From Leptospira johnsonii (GTDB lineage Bacteria; Spirochaetota; Leptospiria; Leptospirales; Leptospiraceae), in contig NZ_BFAY01000007.1 of assembly GCF_003112675.1 (NCBI RefSeq), positions 310,001-374,000 on the forward strand: 64,000 nt of DNA. The letters run 5' to 3'. The notes beneath the pieces are model-generated. The model made no database searches. It had not been told where the DNA came from and saw only the letters and a program-made list of their open reading frames with translations. This document shows positions 1-9,397 of this stretch, piece after piece. The translations under genes were made by a program, and so were the position numbers. How positions within the stretch are numbered: position 1 is the first letter of the stretch; each line of letters opens with the position of its first letter.

Positions 1-951
1 GACTCCTACAATTTTTCCTCGTTTATGATCCTGGATGGCTCCAGCAAAAATTTCGGAAGCGGAAGCGGAACCTTCATTGATCAGAACAACCAAAGGTATG
101 GAAGTGTATTTTTCTCCCTTGCCTGTGGACTTAGAAACATCTGCAAGTTCACCGCCTCTTCCTCTTACGGAAACTATATCCAATCCTTCCGGAAGAAAAA
201 TATCGGACAATGCGACTGATAAAGGCAACAGACCGCCGGGATTCATTCTTAAATCCACAATCAGTCCTTCCGATTTTTTGTCTGCGAGAGACTTCAGATG
301 TTTTTTAAATTCTTCTAATGTATTTTCTCCCATGAACTGATTCAAACGGAGATAACCAACTTTTTCTTTTTCAAAGAAGAAGGAACGAACATAACGTATC
401 TTGATGTTTTCTCGGACTAAAGTGAATTGCAGAGGTTCTTTGATATTTTTTCTCTCTACCTTGATGCTAACGGAACTTCCTGGCTTTCCGCGCATTAGTT
501 TGATCCCTTCTACATAGCCCAAATTCGAGGTACTTTTGCCATCTATCTCGACAATCCTGTCTTGAGGCAAAATTCCCGCTTTCATCGCGGGAGTATCTTC
601 GATAGGAGAAACGACCACTATGGCTCCGTCGGTGTAAGCCACTTCCATTCCTACTCCGCCAAAAGATCCGCGAGTCTCTTCTCGCATCTGTCTATATTCT
701 TCTTCTTCCAAGAAAGAAGAATGAGGATCTCCTAAAGATCCTAACATTCCTTTGATAGCGCCTAAGAATACTTTCTCTTCGTCTACGGTTTCTACATAGC
801 CGTTCTGCATGAGCCCGAAAACTTCATGAAATAATTGCAGGTACTTTTCGGCAGTTTCTGAAACCGCTTTTGCATGGACCGGGCGAAAAACGAGCGTGGT
901 AAATAGGATCAGAACCAAACCGGCCCAAGCGAATCTTTCTTTATTCTTCAT
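1..951 (-). CDS. S41-family C-terminal processing protease (partial)
   Basis: The minus-strand reading frame begins with ATG at 951 and runs off the left edge of the window, so the C-terminus is missing. An N-terminal hydrophobic export segment (about residues 7-25) is followed by a PDZ-like domain (GVGMEVAY, PAMKAGI, IVEIDGKS) and then the S41 core. That core includes the stretch NPGGLLPLSV and the nucleophile region NEGSASASEIFAGA, where the Ser of GSASAS is the expected catalytic residue. Proteins of this type cleave exported or periplasmic substrates at their C-termini. The start overlaps the 3' end of the upstream small lipoprotein gene by 11 bp, which suggests co-transcription. The family call is firm; the substrate is unknown. 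Confidence 0.93.
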   Translation of the reverse strand, partial: MKNKERFAWAGLVLILFTTLVFRPVHAKAVSETAEKYLQLFHEVFGLMQNGYVETVDEEKVFLGAIKGMLGSLGDPHSSFLEEEEYRQMREETRGSFGGVGMEVAYTDGAIVVVSPIEDTPAMKAGILPQDRIVEIDGKSTSNLGYVEGIKLMRGKPGSSVSIKVERKNIKEPLQFTLVRENIKIRYVRSFFFEKEKVGYLRLNQFMGENTLEEFKKHLKSLADKKSEGLIVDLRMNPGGLLPLSVALSDIFLPEGLDIVSVRGRGGELADVSKSTGKGEKYTSIPLVVLINEGSASASEIFAGAIQDHKRGKIVGV

Positions 952-1243
952 TTTTGCCGACCAATGCGAAGTATGTCTTCGGATATTTGATTCGAATTTG
1001 TTCCATTACGGAATCCTTATCTAGTTGGTATCTTTCGCAGGCGGCTTCCAAAATTTCGGCGTCCTTTCGAATCGTTTGTTCGGAAGCATAATTCAATCTT
1101 TCCGCAAGACGGGCCTCGGTCAGATATTCAAGGACAAGTTTTAAGTCCTTGTCTCCGATCTCTTTTTTTCGGGAGGCACAATCGAATAGTAGAAGTAAAA
1201 GGAAGAGGGCCGCAATTACGCGGAAAAAGGAAAGATAGTTCAC
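941..1243 (-). CDS. Small predicted lipoprotein, function unknown
   Basis: A 100-residue protein with a hydrophobic N-terminus ending in a lipobox-like LLFDC, giving Cys22 as the likely lipidated residue. The mature part is mostly charged and helical, with no domain I recognise. It lies directly upstream of the S41 protease and overlaps it by 11 bp, so it may be made together with the protease as a partner or envelope tether. That role is inference from position only. Downstream of lexA on the same strand there is a short gap of about 60 bp before this gene. Confidence 0.7.
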   Translation of the reverse strand: MNYLSFFRVIAALFLLLLLFDCASRKKEIGDKDLKLVLEYLTEARLAERLNYASEQTIRKDAEILEAACERYQLDKDSVMEQIRIKYPKTYFALVGKNEE

Positions 1244-1302
1244 TCTTTCAAAATCTTTCCTCTCTCAGGGAGGAGTGTCAACTCCGAAATCCGGAGCGTT
1301 TA

Positions 1303-1911
1303 TCAATAGGTACGGTAGAGACCGATCAACTTTCCTACGATCGTTACTTTTTTACTACGAATTGGTTTGTATTTTGGATTTCTAGCTTCCAGACGAACAT
1401 GGTCCGCTTCTTTAAAATAGACTTTTAAAGTGGCCTCGTCTTCGATCAGTGCGACTACGATCTCTCCATTTCGAGCTATATCCTTTTTTTGGATAATCGC
1501 CACATCTCCATCGTTGATCCCAGCTTCGATCATGGAATCCCCCTGCACTTTCAGAGCGAAGGTAATTCCTTTAGAGGCCATCTCTTCCGGAACTGGGATA
1601 TAAGCTTCTATATTTTCTTCGGCCAGGATAGGGAGTCCGGCGGCCACTCTACCTAAGAGAGGGATACTTGGGGTGGGAACTGGTAAACTTTCGAATGGGC
1701 TTTGGCGGGTAAGCTCTATGGCTCTGGATTGGTTTTTGGAGGTCTTGAGGTATCCTTTTTTCTCTATGGCTTTTAGGTGATCGTAAGCACCTTTTGCCGT
1801 GATCCCAAACTCATCTCCAATCTCTCGGATCGTTGGAGGAAAGCCCCTTTCTTTAATCACATTGGTAATAAAATGTAAAACTGCGAGTTGCTTTTCCGTT
1901 AGATCTTTCAT
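1303..1911 (-). CDS. lexA: LexA repressor (SOS response)
   Basis: The protein is a DNA-damage-responsive repressor that self-cleaves when RecA is activated. Counting from ATG 1911 it has 202 residues, the length typical of LexA. An N-terminal winged helix (residues 1-65, with PPTIREIG and GAYDHLKAIEKKGYL) is followed by the S24 peptidase domain. The cleavage site Ala91-Gly92 (in VAAGLP), the nucleophile Ser126 (in GDSMIEAGI) and the general base Lys163 (in EATLKVY) are all present. A TTG nine bases upstream would add three residues and is less likely. The published Leptospira LexA site TTTGN5CAAA is not visible in the 50 bases upstream, consistent with reports that L. interrogans lexA is not autoregulated. 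The efflux adaptor gene ends 55 bp upstream on the same strand. Confidence 0.96.
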   Translation of the reverse strand: MKDLTEKQLAVLHFITNVIKERGFPPTIREIGDEFGITAKGAYDHLKAIEKKGYLKTSKNQSRAIELTRQSPFESLPVPTPSIPLLGRVAAGLPILAEENIEAYIPVPEEMASKGITFALKVQGDSMIEAGINDGDVAIIQKKDIARNGEIVVALIEDEATLKVYFKEADHVRLEARNPKYKPIRSKKVTIVGKLIGLYRTY

Positions 1912-1966
1912 GCTTAACAAGTTATTAGTGAATAAATGTTGTGCAAGTACTTTTTTGGTAACAGAT

Positions 1967-3154
1967 CTAAAACTTCATAAACTCACTTTTGAGCACGAAT
2001 GAACCTTTAGAAACAACTTCCGCACCGTCAGGAAGTCCACCTAAGATGATGACATCGTCTTCTATCGTGTCCCCAACTACTACATTCACCGCTTCGAAAC
2101 TACCTTCTCCATGAGGAACGAATACGAAGGATTTTCCTTCTATTTCGTGAACAGCTTCCACAGGGATCATCTTACGTTTTCCTCCTCCAGTGCTCACCAC
2201 AAGTCCCGCAACTTTTGCAGTAACCGTTTGGCCTGGCTTAAGTTTGTTTCCCTTGTTGGAAACCATGATCCTAAGCTTTGCAGTACGTTTTACGTTGTCT
2301 AATACAGTTCCGACGTAACCGACTTTTCCTAGGATCTGGACACTGCTATGCTCGTCTCCCAGAGGATAAATAGTAGCCTGTGCACCTTCTCTCACTCCAC
2401 CCAGATCTTTTTCGTATACGTCGAGTAAGACCCAAAGATGGCTTAAGTTAGCGATCGTGAATAATTCTTCGTTGCGAGTCACCTGTTGCCCTAAGATGGC
2501 TTTTCTTTCGGTGACTTCTCCGTTAATAGGACTTCTGAGGATCAGGTTAGAAGAAACATAGATCCCTCTTTCAATTCCTTCTATTTCGGAAGGAGTTAGA
2601 CCATAATTGTCCAACTTGATACGAGTAGTCTCCACTTCTGTTTTTGCAGTTTTGTATTGCATGGTAGCGAACTCATATTCTTTTGCAGAAGTAACTTTCA
2701 TTTCGAAAAGTTCCTTAGCACGGTCCGCTTGCATCTTCAATGCATCTAGGGAAGCTCTTGCTTTTACGTAAGCCGCTTCTACTTCTCCCAATTGGATGGA
2801 TGAAAGTATTGCTAATGGAGATCCTTGGCTTACCCTATCTCCTTCCTTGACTAAAACTTTTTTGATCCTGGCTTCTACTTGAGAGCCTACCTTTGCCATA
2901 CTTTCAGGATCGTAGGTGATCCTACCTGGCAAAGCGAGTTCTTCGAATTGAGAGACTTCTTTTAAGCCAACGTAAGTGAGAGGATGTCTTCTGATTACGT
3001 CTTCCGGAACTGTGAAAACGTTTTTGTTCTCTTCGGTGATCTTTTTTTCAGGTTTCTTTTTGGAGAAGTATTTGAATCCAAAAAATACGATCGTAATCCC
3101 TAAAGCTAAAACGATCAGAACCTTATATTTTTGGAATAATAGTTTCATTGTCAC
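1967..3154 (-). CDS. RND-type efflux periplasmic adaptor (CzcB/CusB-like)
   Basis: A 395-residue membrane fusion protein. An inner-membrane anchor lies at residues 7-27. It is followed by split lipoyl/barrel-sandwich segments (KVLVKEGDRVSQGSPLA and ILRSPINGEVTERKA), an alpha-hairpin (about 120-205) and a beta-barrel segment (TIANLSHLWVLLDVYEKDL) typical of the CzcB/CusB branch. It would link an inner-membrane pump to a TolC-type channel, most often for metal export in this branch. It starts with a 4-bp ATGA overlap on the TolC-like gene, so the two form an operon. No CzcA/RND pump gene is next to it; the next gene is lexA. The substrate cannot be read from the sequence. Confidence 0.9.
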   Translation of the reverse strand: MTMKLLFQKYKVLIVLALGITIVFFGFKYFSKKKPEKKITEENKNVFTVPEDVIRRHPLTYVGLKEVSQFEELALPGRITYDPESMAKVGSQVEARIKKVLVKEGDRVSQGSPLAILSSIQLGEVEAAYVKARASLDALKMQADRAKELFEMKVTSAKEYEFATMQYKTAKTEVETTRIKLDNYGLTPSEIEGIERGIYVSSNLILRSPINGEVTERKAILGQQVTRNEELFTIANLSHLWVLLDVYEKDLGGVREGAQATIYPLGDEHSSVQILGKVGYVGTVLDNVKRTAKLRIMVSNKGNKLKPGQTVTAKVAGLVVSTGGGKRKMIPVEAVHEIEGKSFVFVPHGEGSFEAVNVVVGDTIEDDVIILGGLPDGAEVVSKGSFVLKSEFMKF

Positions 3155-4614
3155 TCTCCCTTCGCCTTGTTCGCCGAAGAAAATTCCGCGATCTTTCCGG
3201 TTGCGGCCTTGTAGTTTTCTACCGCGTTAAAATATAAATATAGTAAATCGTAATATTCTCTAAGGATGGTGAGGTAGTTTTTTTCTGCTTGGAGGAAGGT
3301 AACTTGATCGGAGGCGCCGCGGACATATGCAATCCTGGACTTCTCTTCCAATTGTTTGTTCTTTTGGAGAAGGTTGATCCTTTCGTATTTAGTTAAAAGT
3401 TCTTCTCTCGCCAACAGTTCTTTTTTAGCAGCTTCTATCTCGGCGATCACTTCCCTTTTTTTTGCATCCAGGGCTAATTCGAATTTTCTATATTCTTCTT
3501 TTGCAGAATATACTTTTCCTTGCCCTCTATCGTTCAAAGGAATTGGAAGAGTAGCGAATACGCCCCCGTAATTTTCCCCACCTTTGACCCTCCACTCTCC
3601 ACCTAACTGCAACCAGCCGAAGGACTCCCTTCTCTGCAGTTCTATGTTCATCTTCTTCTCTTGGAGTCTTTGTTCCAAAGCAGTTACGTCTGGACGTTCT
3701 ATAGAAGGAAAGTCCTCTTTTAGGTGAAGTCCCATTTCTTCCAAAGGTCTGAACTTCATAGAGTCCACATTGAAGGCGAATACACCTTCCTCTTCCGATA
3801 AACCAGTGAGAATGCGTAGATCTTTTTCGATGGATTGTCTGCGAACGATTGCGTCACGGTAGAATTTTTCTACCTGAATCCTTTCCAACTCCAGACGTTC
3901 GAATTCCAAAGGAGAGATGTCTCCCTTCTGCACTCTAAACTTAGTGAGTTCTAAAAGGTCGCTATAGTTTTCGTAGAATTCTTTGTTGGTATCTACAAGA
4001 AGTGTAAGGAATACGAATGCCCAATAATTTTGGCGAAGTCTCATCCGGAAGATACGATCGAAATTCCTAAAATCTTGGATAGAAGCCTCGAACGATTTTT
4101 TAGCAACTCTTGTCCTAAGAGGCACAACTCCGTACACGTCCACTTCTTGGAACATTCCGGGTGCGGTTTCCGGACTTCCTCCTTGGGAGTTTGGAGTTCC
4201 ACCAATGAATTGTTGTTGGAATTGAACGACTGGATTTCGATACAAGGAAGCGGTGATAACCCGTCCTCTTTCGATCCCCATATTTTGTTTTTCGGATAAA
4301 TACAGCGGGTTATTAGAGACCGCATATTCGGTTATACGATCCACATCCCAGTCTATAACCTTGCCGACTACGGAATTAGTACTTGTAGAACTGCTAGCTA
4401 CCGGCGTGATGTTTTGGTTGGACTTGTTTACTGGACTTCCCTTTTTATCTTCAGTAGTCGTTTCGAAAGGAATCGTTTCCGGAAAGACAACTGTCCCAAA
4501 GGGGAATAAGAATGCAGAAGCTGCAAAAATGGAAAGTAGGATCCAACTTCTATTCTTATTATAGGAAGTTTTATGGAGTAAATCTTGTTCGTGTTCCGAT
4601 TGGAAGTCTCGCAT
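3151..4614 (-). CDS. TolC-family outer-membrane efflux protein
   Basis: A 487-residue outer-membrane efflux protein. The N-terminus is long and charged before the hydrophobic segment at about 25-45, then come a low-complexity Thr/Ser/Asn linker and two long helical repeats typical of the OEP domain (RMRLRQNYWAF, FRVQKGDISPLEFERLEL; later AYVRGASDQVTFLQAEKNY). It would form the outer-membrane channel of a tripartite exporter with the adaptor gene that follows. The start ATG is preceded by an AAGGAAAGAGG purine run immediately upstream. It resembles the CzcC branch, but metal specificity is inference from the adaptor's similarity. Confidence 0.88.
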   Translation of the reverse strand: MRDFQSEHEQDLLHKTSYNKNRSWILLSIFAASAFLFPFGTVVFPETIPFETTTEDKKGSPVNKSNQNITPVASSSTSTNSVVGKVIDWDVDRITEYAVSNNPLYLSEKQNMGIERGRVITASLYRNPVVQFQQQFIGGTPNSQGGSPETAPGMFQEVDVYGVVPLRTRVAKKSFEASIQDFRNFDRIFRMRLRQNYWAFVFLTLLVDTNKEFYENYSDLLELTKFRVQKGDISPLEFERLELERIQVEKFYRDAIVRRQSIEKDLRILTGLSEEEGVFAFNVDSMKFRPLEEMGLHLKEDFPSIERPDVTALEQRLQEKKMNIELQRRESFGWLQLGGEWRVKGGENYGGVFATLPIPLNDRGQGKVYSAKEEYRKFELALDAKKREVIAEIEAAKKELLAREELLTKYERINLLQKNKQLEEKSRIAYVRGASDQVTFLQAEKNYLTILREYYDLLYLYFNAVENYKAATGKIAEFSSANKAKGE

Positions 4615-4688
4615 CCTCTTTCCTTATGACTATTTCAATATCAAGCCCTGGTACCGCAAGTCCGTTTGCCTTTTTAGAAGGTTTCATT

Positions 4689-5282
4689 TTAGAAAAGCCG
4701 GAATAAGTACCATTTCCCGTCCTGCTTTATGAAATACGGATTGATCAGTTCCCTTTCTAATTTTTGGTTCTCTTTAAATTTGAGCTTCAACTCACAAGCA
4801 CTCTTGCTCTCGTAATAAAAATCGACCTCTATCCCACCGGAAGAAAGTAACAAATCCCGGACCGTTCTTACTTCTTTAGAGTTTTTCTGTTTTTCTAGTA
4901 GTTCTCGATCGAAGAAGTATATGCGAAAATAATTATCCGCGGAAGAAAGTTCTTGGATGAGTTGTTCTCTGGTCCAATTCCCTTTTATGTCCAGATAGAT
5001 CCCTTCTTTCTTGGAAACCAGCTCAGGTAAAAAATTCAGATCTCTTGCGATTGTTCCAGAAACGAGTCTTTGTACTAATTTCAGGATCTCTTCCGTATCC
5101 TTGGAATGTTCTCCGGTATGTCCCGCTAAGAAAACTTTCCCTTGAGTAACATTGGGAGGAATTTCAGGACTTCGCTTAGCAGAAAGAGGAGATTCTCCTC
5201 TTGTAACGCAAGAAATTTGTAATAATAGTAGAAGTAATAGTCCTCTGAACAAAACAGATCCGTAGAATGATAGATGGAACAT
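4689..5282 (-). CDS. Predicted lipoprotein, function unknown
   Basis: A 197-residue protein whose N-terminus has a long Leu run ending in LQISC, giving Cys25 as the probable lipid-attachment site. The mature part contains a helical segment with EEILKLVQRLVSGTI and a C-terminal beta-rich portion ending in DGKWYLFRLF, a pattern seen in NTF2-like or other small envelope domains. I cannot assign a family. It lies between the TPR/Mrr-like gene upstream (34 bp) and the TolC-like gene downstream (75 bp) on the same strand. Confidence 0.75.
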   Translation of the reverse strand: MFHLSFYGSVLFRGLLLLLLLQISCVTRGESPLSAKRSPEIPPNVTQGKVFLAGHTGEHSKDTEEILKLVQRLVSGTIARDLNFLPELVSKKEGIYLDIKGNWTREQLIQELSSADNYFRIYFFDRELLEKQKNSKEVRTVRDLLLSSGGIEVDFYYESKSACELKLKFKENQKLERELINPYFIKQDGKWYLFRLF

Positions 5283-5315
5283 GAATCAGACCCCTAATAA
5301 GACTGAAGGTTCCCT

Positions 5316-6875
5316 TTATGGGGATTTCAGTGCCTTTTTTAAAAGTTCTTCTAAGTCTCTTCCGTAAAGTACGGAGAGTCTGGACGGATTATCTGCCAAA
5401 AATCTGCGGGCGCCTTCTGTGAACTCCGCATCTCCTATGATAAAAGCCTTGTCTAGTCCCAGATCTTTTACCTGGCCCAAGGTATCTCTTAAGAAAATAT
5501 CCGAAATTTTGGCGTCCTTCCATTTTCTGAATTTGAAAAGAGCCCTCGTTTCCTTATCTGTTTTGTTCAGACCTTGGAAATTGACCCCGTCCCCTTCTTT
5601 GTTCGGGATCTCTCTACTCACAGTATAATTCAGTGCAAGAACTACCTTCACACATAAGTTCTTAAAATCCACACCCTTTAAAGATCTGTAATGATCCATG
5701 GCGCTGATCCCGATCTTATTCACATCGATTACGATCTTGTTCCCTTCTTCGTCTATGATCCCTTTGATATGGAAAGACTTGGAGGATTTTAAACCGGAGA
5801 TCTCATAATAACGGTCTACAGGAAATAGTTCCGTGAATAATTTCCCAAGTTCTTGGTCAGGACTGAATCCACTTTTGGAAACTTTTCCGAGTTCTAATCT
5901 TTTGGTCTCTACTTGGTATTTATAATTTGCAAGTTCTATGATCCGATCGTCATCTACTCTTTCGGATTCCGCTTCGATCAGATATTCGCTAGCGTCTTCT
6001 AATCTTCCCATTTTGACGGCAATCAGGGAGAAATGGAAATCTGAGTCTATCGTCTCCTGTTTCCATCCGTTATTCCTTGCGATCTCCATACAAAGTCTGG
6101 CGTGTTTTAATGCTTCGTTCCAATTCTCTTTCAGTATGAGTTCCAACATGATGAATTGGAATAATGTATAACGAACATACTCATCAGTGACAACATCTAC
6201 CACTGAGTTTGCTACACGGATCGCCTCGTCATGTTCTCCCGCTCTGGATAAAGAGATCGCATATAAAAATCCGCCGACGGAAGAAGTTGGATCTTCTTCG
6301 AATGCTTTTTGGAAATAAGTCCTTGGATCTCCTTTTCGTAAGATCCCTGCGATCACACCTTTTCCTAAGAGTAAGGCAGGCATTTTGATATTCTCATCCG
6401 GTATCCTGGATAAAAACTTATCCGCAATCCCGAATTCTTTTTGGCCGATCGCCATAAAACCGATACGGATACAAGCTTCTAGATTATCCGGGTCCACAGA
6501 AAGAGTATCCGAATAATGGAATACAGCTTCTTCGTATAGATCTTGTTGGTAATATATATCTGCGATCCGATTGGAAACCGCAACTTCCGAAATTTCCTTA
6601 TCGAAGTTCCCTATCTTTTTGATCTTGTCTAGATGTTTTGCTTCGTTATTATAATCGCCCTCCATGGCGTAAATTTTCGCCATGATAAAATGAGCCCTGG
6701 TGTTAGATGGATTAGAGTCTAGAATGTCTCTGATGAGGATACGAGAGTCGACGTAATTTCCCATAGCCGCCAAAGCCAGAGCTTTCTCAAACGAATCCTT
6801 TTTGGATTGAATGAGAAACGAACCTGCCGCGACGATCAGGATGATTCCAGCTGCTACGAGAATTACAAAGATCAT
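5316..6875 (-). CDS. Membrane-anchored TPR protein with degenerate Mrr-like domain
   Basis: A 519-residue protein with one N-terminal transmembrane helix (residues 2-22). TPR repeats follow from about 28 to 320 (for example [19 protein letters not shown] and [20 protein letters not shown]). The last 120 residues match the shape of the Mrr-type PD-(D/E)xK restriction endonuclease fold: [16 protein letters not shown], then [31 protein letters not shown] and [11 protein letters not shown]. The expected catalytic Asp of 'GGxD' and the Gln/Glu-x-Lys pair appear replaced (GDGVNF; FKFRKW). It is therefore probably a binding module rather than a nuclease. The topology would put TPRs and the Mrr-like domain on one side of the membrane. 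Its function is unknown. Confidence 0.85.
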   Translation of the reverse strand: MIFVILVAAGIILIVAAGSFLIQSKKDSFEKALALAAMGNYVDSRILIRDILDSNPSNTRAHFIMAKIYAMEGDYNNEAKHLDKIKKIGNFDKEISEVAVSNRIADIYYQQDLYEEAVFHYSDTLSVDPDNLEACIRIGFMAIGQKEFGIADKFLSRIPDENIKMPALLLGKGVIAGILRKGDPRTYFQKAFEEDPTSSVGGFLYAISLSRAGEHDEAIRVANSVVDVVTDEYVRYTLFQFIMLELILKENWNEALKHARLCMEIARNNGWKQETIDSDFHFSLIAVKMGRLEDASEYLIEAESERVDDDRIIELANYKYQVETKRLELGKVSKSGFSPDQELGKLFTELFPVDRYYEISGLKSSKSFHIKGIIDEEGNKIVIDVNKIGISAMDHYRSLKGVDFKNLCVKVVLALNYTVSREIPNKEGDGVNFQGLNKTDKETRALFKFRKWKDAKISDIFLRDTLGQVKDLGLDKAFIIGDAEFTEGARRFLADNPSRLSVLYGRDLEELLKKALKSP

Positions 6876-6945
6876 TTTTCGGAATTTCTGCTATTAACTA
6901 AATAAATGTTGGATAAAATCAAACGTTTTCAATATCCTGCTCCCG

Positions 6946-7470
6946 ATGGGAAGAATCACTTACCTGAGGTTTGCATTTTCCCTCTTCCTCCGGGACTGGA
7001 TCACCAGTGTATTGCACGTCGTATTCTCGACGTTTTTTGCCTACGGATTTTTATTCGGATTTTTCTCCCTTCGTACGGAAAAAAGACCCACGGACATTTC
7101 TAGTATCGATCTATTCCTCAATTCTCCGTACCTGGTTTTATCTCTTTGTAGCCTTGCTTTAATTTTTATGAGCATTGTCCGGGTCATGACTCGTTCCGGG
7201 GATAACGGAATTATGATGGCAGTAGGCGGTAACCGGCAGGGAGTCGTGCTCCTGCAAACCGTAGAACTCTGGATTATCCATGGGATCGGGTTCTTATTGT
7301 CTTTAATTTTAAGCGTTTTTATCCCGATCGGAAAGTCCGAATTAGTCTCTCCTCTGGACTATATCTCCAGTTTGGGCGCAGAGGCCATCCTAATCGGAGG
7401 AATTAGCGCGCTTGTCGCCTATTTGTATACCTTAGTTGATCCTTATAGATCTATCAGGAGGGGAAAATGA
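6946..7470 (+). CDS. Short FtsX-like ABC transporter permease
   Basis: A 174-residue membrane protein with about four transmembrane helices (roughly 18-40, 62-80, 105-127, 142-163). The segment [24 protein letters not shown] resembles the cytoplasmic coupling loop of FtsX/MacB/LolC-type permeases. It is much shorter than FtsX (about 300 residues) and has no large periplasmic domain. The following ATPase gene starts inside its stop codon (ATGA at 7467), so the two almost certainly form one transporter. The substrate is unknown; lipoprotein release, cell division and export are all possible for this superfamily. Confidence 0.75.
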   Translation: MGRITYLRFAFSLFLRDWITSVLHVVFSTFFAYGFLFGFFSLRTEKRPTDISSIDLFLNSPYLVLSLCSLALIFMSIVRVMTRSGDNGIMMAVGGNRQGVVLLQTVELWIIHGIGFLLSLILSVFIPIGKSELVSPLDYISSLGAEAILIGGISALVAYLYTLVDPYRSIRRGK

Positions 7471-8132
7471 TCCTTAGGATTAATAATCTCTCCAGACATT
7501 ACGGTTCTACCAAGGCTGTTAATGGGATCTCCTTCGATATCAACCAATCCGACTATGTCGCAATAGTTGGACCTTCCGGTTCCGGAAAAACCACACTTCT
7601 TTCCATGATCACTGGCATGTTGTCCAGTAGTTCTGGAGAGATCTACTTCGATACATTAAAACTTTCCTCCATGACCAAAGGGGAACTCGCTCGATTCAGG
7701 GCGAAAAACATAGGACTGATCTTCCAGTTTTCCGAACTGGTTTCTCACCTAACTGTAGAAGAGAATATTCTTCTGCCCGCATTACTCGTAGGAAAATTCG
7801 AGGAACAGGAATATAGAGAAAAATGTGAGTTTCTCATTTCCAGTCTGCATCTTCATACGATACGAGACCAACTCCCAAGTAGTCTTTCAGGTGGTCAGAT
7901 CCAGATGACTGCGATCGCAAGAGCTCTTATCAATGAACCAGAGATACTTCTTGCGGACGAACCATCCGGAGATTTGGATCCTGAAAATAGTGAACTAGTA
8001 CGTAAACTTCTCTCCGATTTTAATTCCAGAGGACTAACGATCCTACTCGTGACCCACGATATGAATCTGGCATTCGATGCTAAGACGATCTACGAAATGA
8101 GAGAAGGAAGTTTTACCAGAGTCGTTAAATGA
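7467..8132 (+). CDS. ABC transporter ATP-binding protein (LolD/MacB/FtsE-like)
   Basis: A 221-residue ATPase with Walker A GPSGSGKT (about residues 33-40), Q-loop (LIFQFSELV), signature LSGGQ, Walker [13 protein letters not shown] and H-loop VTHD. The length and the '[12 protein letters not shown]' form fit the LolD/FtsE/MacB class that partners FtsX-like permeases. It overlaps the permease upstream by 4 bp and the ROK kinase downstream by 4 bp, both as ATGA, which implies translational coupling across the set. Confidence 0.95.
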   Translation: MILRINNLSRHYGSTKAVNGISFDINQSDYVAIVGPSGSGKTTLLSMITGMLSSSSGEIYFDTLKLSSMTKGELARFRAKNIGLIFQFSELVSHLTVEENILLPALLVGKFEEQEYREKCEFLISSLHLHTIRDQLPSSLSGGQIQMTAIARALINEPEILLADEPSGDLDPENSELVRKLLSDFNSRGLTILLVTHDMNLAFDAKTIYEMREGSFTRVVK

Positions 8133-9034
8133 GTTCTATTATAGGCGTGGATATCGGCGCCCAAAGTATCAAAGCCTGTCTTACTAACGAGTCCGGCAAA
8201 ATAATTTCTCAATCCGATCGAAAGACCGGACCGGAAATGGATTCTAAACTTTTTCTAACTTCTTTAGAAGAACAGATCTCGGAACTCATCGCAGATTCCA
8301 AAGATCCGGTAAAAGGTATCGGACTCGGAAGTCCCGGACCAATAGATAAAGAAAATGGAATATTGATCTCTTCTGCAAATCTTCCCTTATTAAAAAATGT
8401 TCCCTTAGTAGATTTCTTAAAGAAGAAGTTTAACGTTCCGGTATATTACGATAACGACGCAAACTGTGCGGCACTCGGTGAGTATTGGTTTGGAGAAGGT
8501 AAAGCTTCTTCCAATCTGGTTGTTCTTACCCTAGGAACTGGATTAGGTGGAGGATGGGTTTTCCAAGGCAAATTATTCGACGGATATCTTGGAAATTCTA
8601 TGGAAGTGGGCCATACCACGATCCATCCTGGCGGAGCACTTTGCGGTTGCGGACAAAGAGGCTGCGCAGAAGCTTATTTCAGCGCGAGCGGATTCTCTTC
8701 TAGATTTTTAGAAAAAACAGGCTCCAAACTTTCCGATGTAGAAACACTTTTCGATCTGGCTTCTAAACATCATAAGGAAGCAAACGAGATCTTGGAAGAA
8801 GGGATAGAAAGTTTAGCGCAACTCATCCGTAATTTAGTCCATTTACTCAATCCTGAGCATATCGTATTGTCCGGAGGGATAGCCAAGTCCTATTCGGTTT
8901 TCGGAAAACGACTTGAAAAGAGGGTGAGAGAAATCATATTTCCCATATTCAAAGAATACGTAAAGATCCTTCCAGGAAAATCGGTCACCGGGGCACTGGG
9001 AGCGGCAAGTTTATGTTTGGATAATAAAACATGA
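8129..9034 (+). CDS. ROK-family sugar kinase (glucokinase-like)
   Basis: A 301-residue ROK protein. The N-terminal ATP-binding segment is [13 protein letters not shown]. The family markers GLGSPGPID, the catalytic-region [17 protein letters not shown], the phosphate segment [10 protein letters not shown], and the zinc-binding signature (GHTTIHPGG followed by [12 protein letters not shown]) are all present. Such enzymes phosphorylate glucose, N-acetylglucosamine or mannose in the cytoplasm. There is no DNA-binding domain, so it is a kinase and not a ROK repressor. It is translationally coupled to the ABC ATPase before it and the HIT gene after it. The exact sugar cannot be read from sequence. 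Confidence 0.93.
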   Translation: MSSIIGVDIGAQSIKACLTNESGKIISQSDRKTGPEMDSKLFLTSLEEQISELIADSKDPVKGIGLGSPGPIDKENGILISSANLPLLKNVPLVDFLKKKFNVPVYYDNDANCAALGEYWFGEGKASSNLVVLTLGTGLGGGWVFQGKLFDGYLGNSMEVGHTTIHPGGALCGCGQRGCAEAYFSASGFSSRFLEKTGSKLSDVETLFDLASKHHKEANEILEEGIESLAQLIRNLVHLLNPEHIVLSGGIAKSYSVFGKRLEKRVREIIFPIFKEYVKILPGKSVTGALGAASLCLDNKT

Positions 9035-9378
9035 CAGATTCGTGCATATTTTGTAAAATTATCAATAAAGAGATCCCATCCAAGATCATTTTCGAGGACG
9101 AGAATCTATTAGCTTTTCATGATATTTCTCCTCAGGCGCCTACTCATTTTCTGGTCATTCCCAAAAAACATATCGTGGACATAGACAAAACCGGAGCAGA
9201 AGACAAAGCCCTCCTTGGAGAAATTTTATTCAGAGCTACAGAAATCGCAAGGTCTCTCGGGCTCAATAAAGACGGTTTCAGAATTGTGAATAATATGGGT
9301 GTACTCGGCGGCCAAACGGTATTCCATCTTCATTTTCATATACTGGGCGGAAGACAAATGAAATGGCCCCCAGGCTGA
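9031..9378 (+). CDS. HIT-family (HINT-like) nucleotide hydrolase
   Basis: A 115-residue protein with the HINT-type N-terminus ([15 protein letters not shown]), the segment [10 protein letters not shown] and the histidine triad HLHFHILGG near the C-terminus. The length matches bacterial HinT-type phosphoramidase/nucleotidyl hydrolases, which act on AMP-linked amines. It starts by ATGA overlap with the ROK kinase. It is cytoplasmic. It may be a housekeeping gene carried in the operon with no direct link to its neighbours. Confidence 0.95.
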   Translation: MTDSCIFCKIINKEIPSKIIFEDENLLAFHDISPQAPTHFLVIPKKHIVDIDKTGAEDKALLGEILFRATEIARSLGLNKDGFRIVNNMGVLGGQTVFHLHFHILGGRQMKWPPG

Positions 9379-9397
9379 TCTGTAACGAGGATCTATT

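Noticed and set aside
1920..1967. SOS box before lexA
   Set aside because: No TTTGN5CAAA is present; a TTGCACAA-type motif is there but does not match the known Leptospira LexA site.
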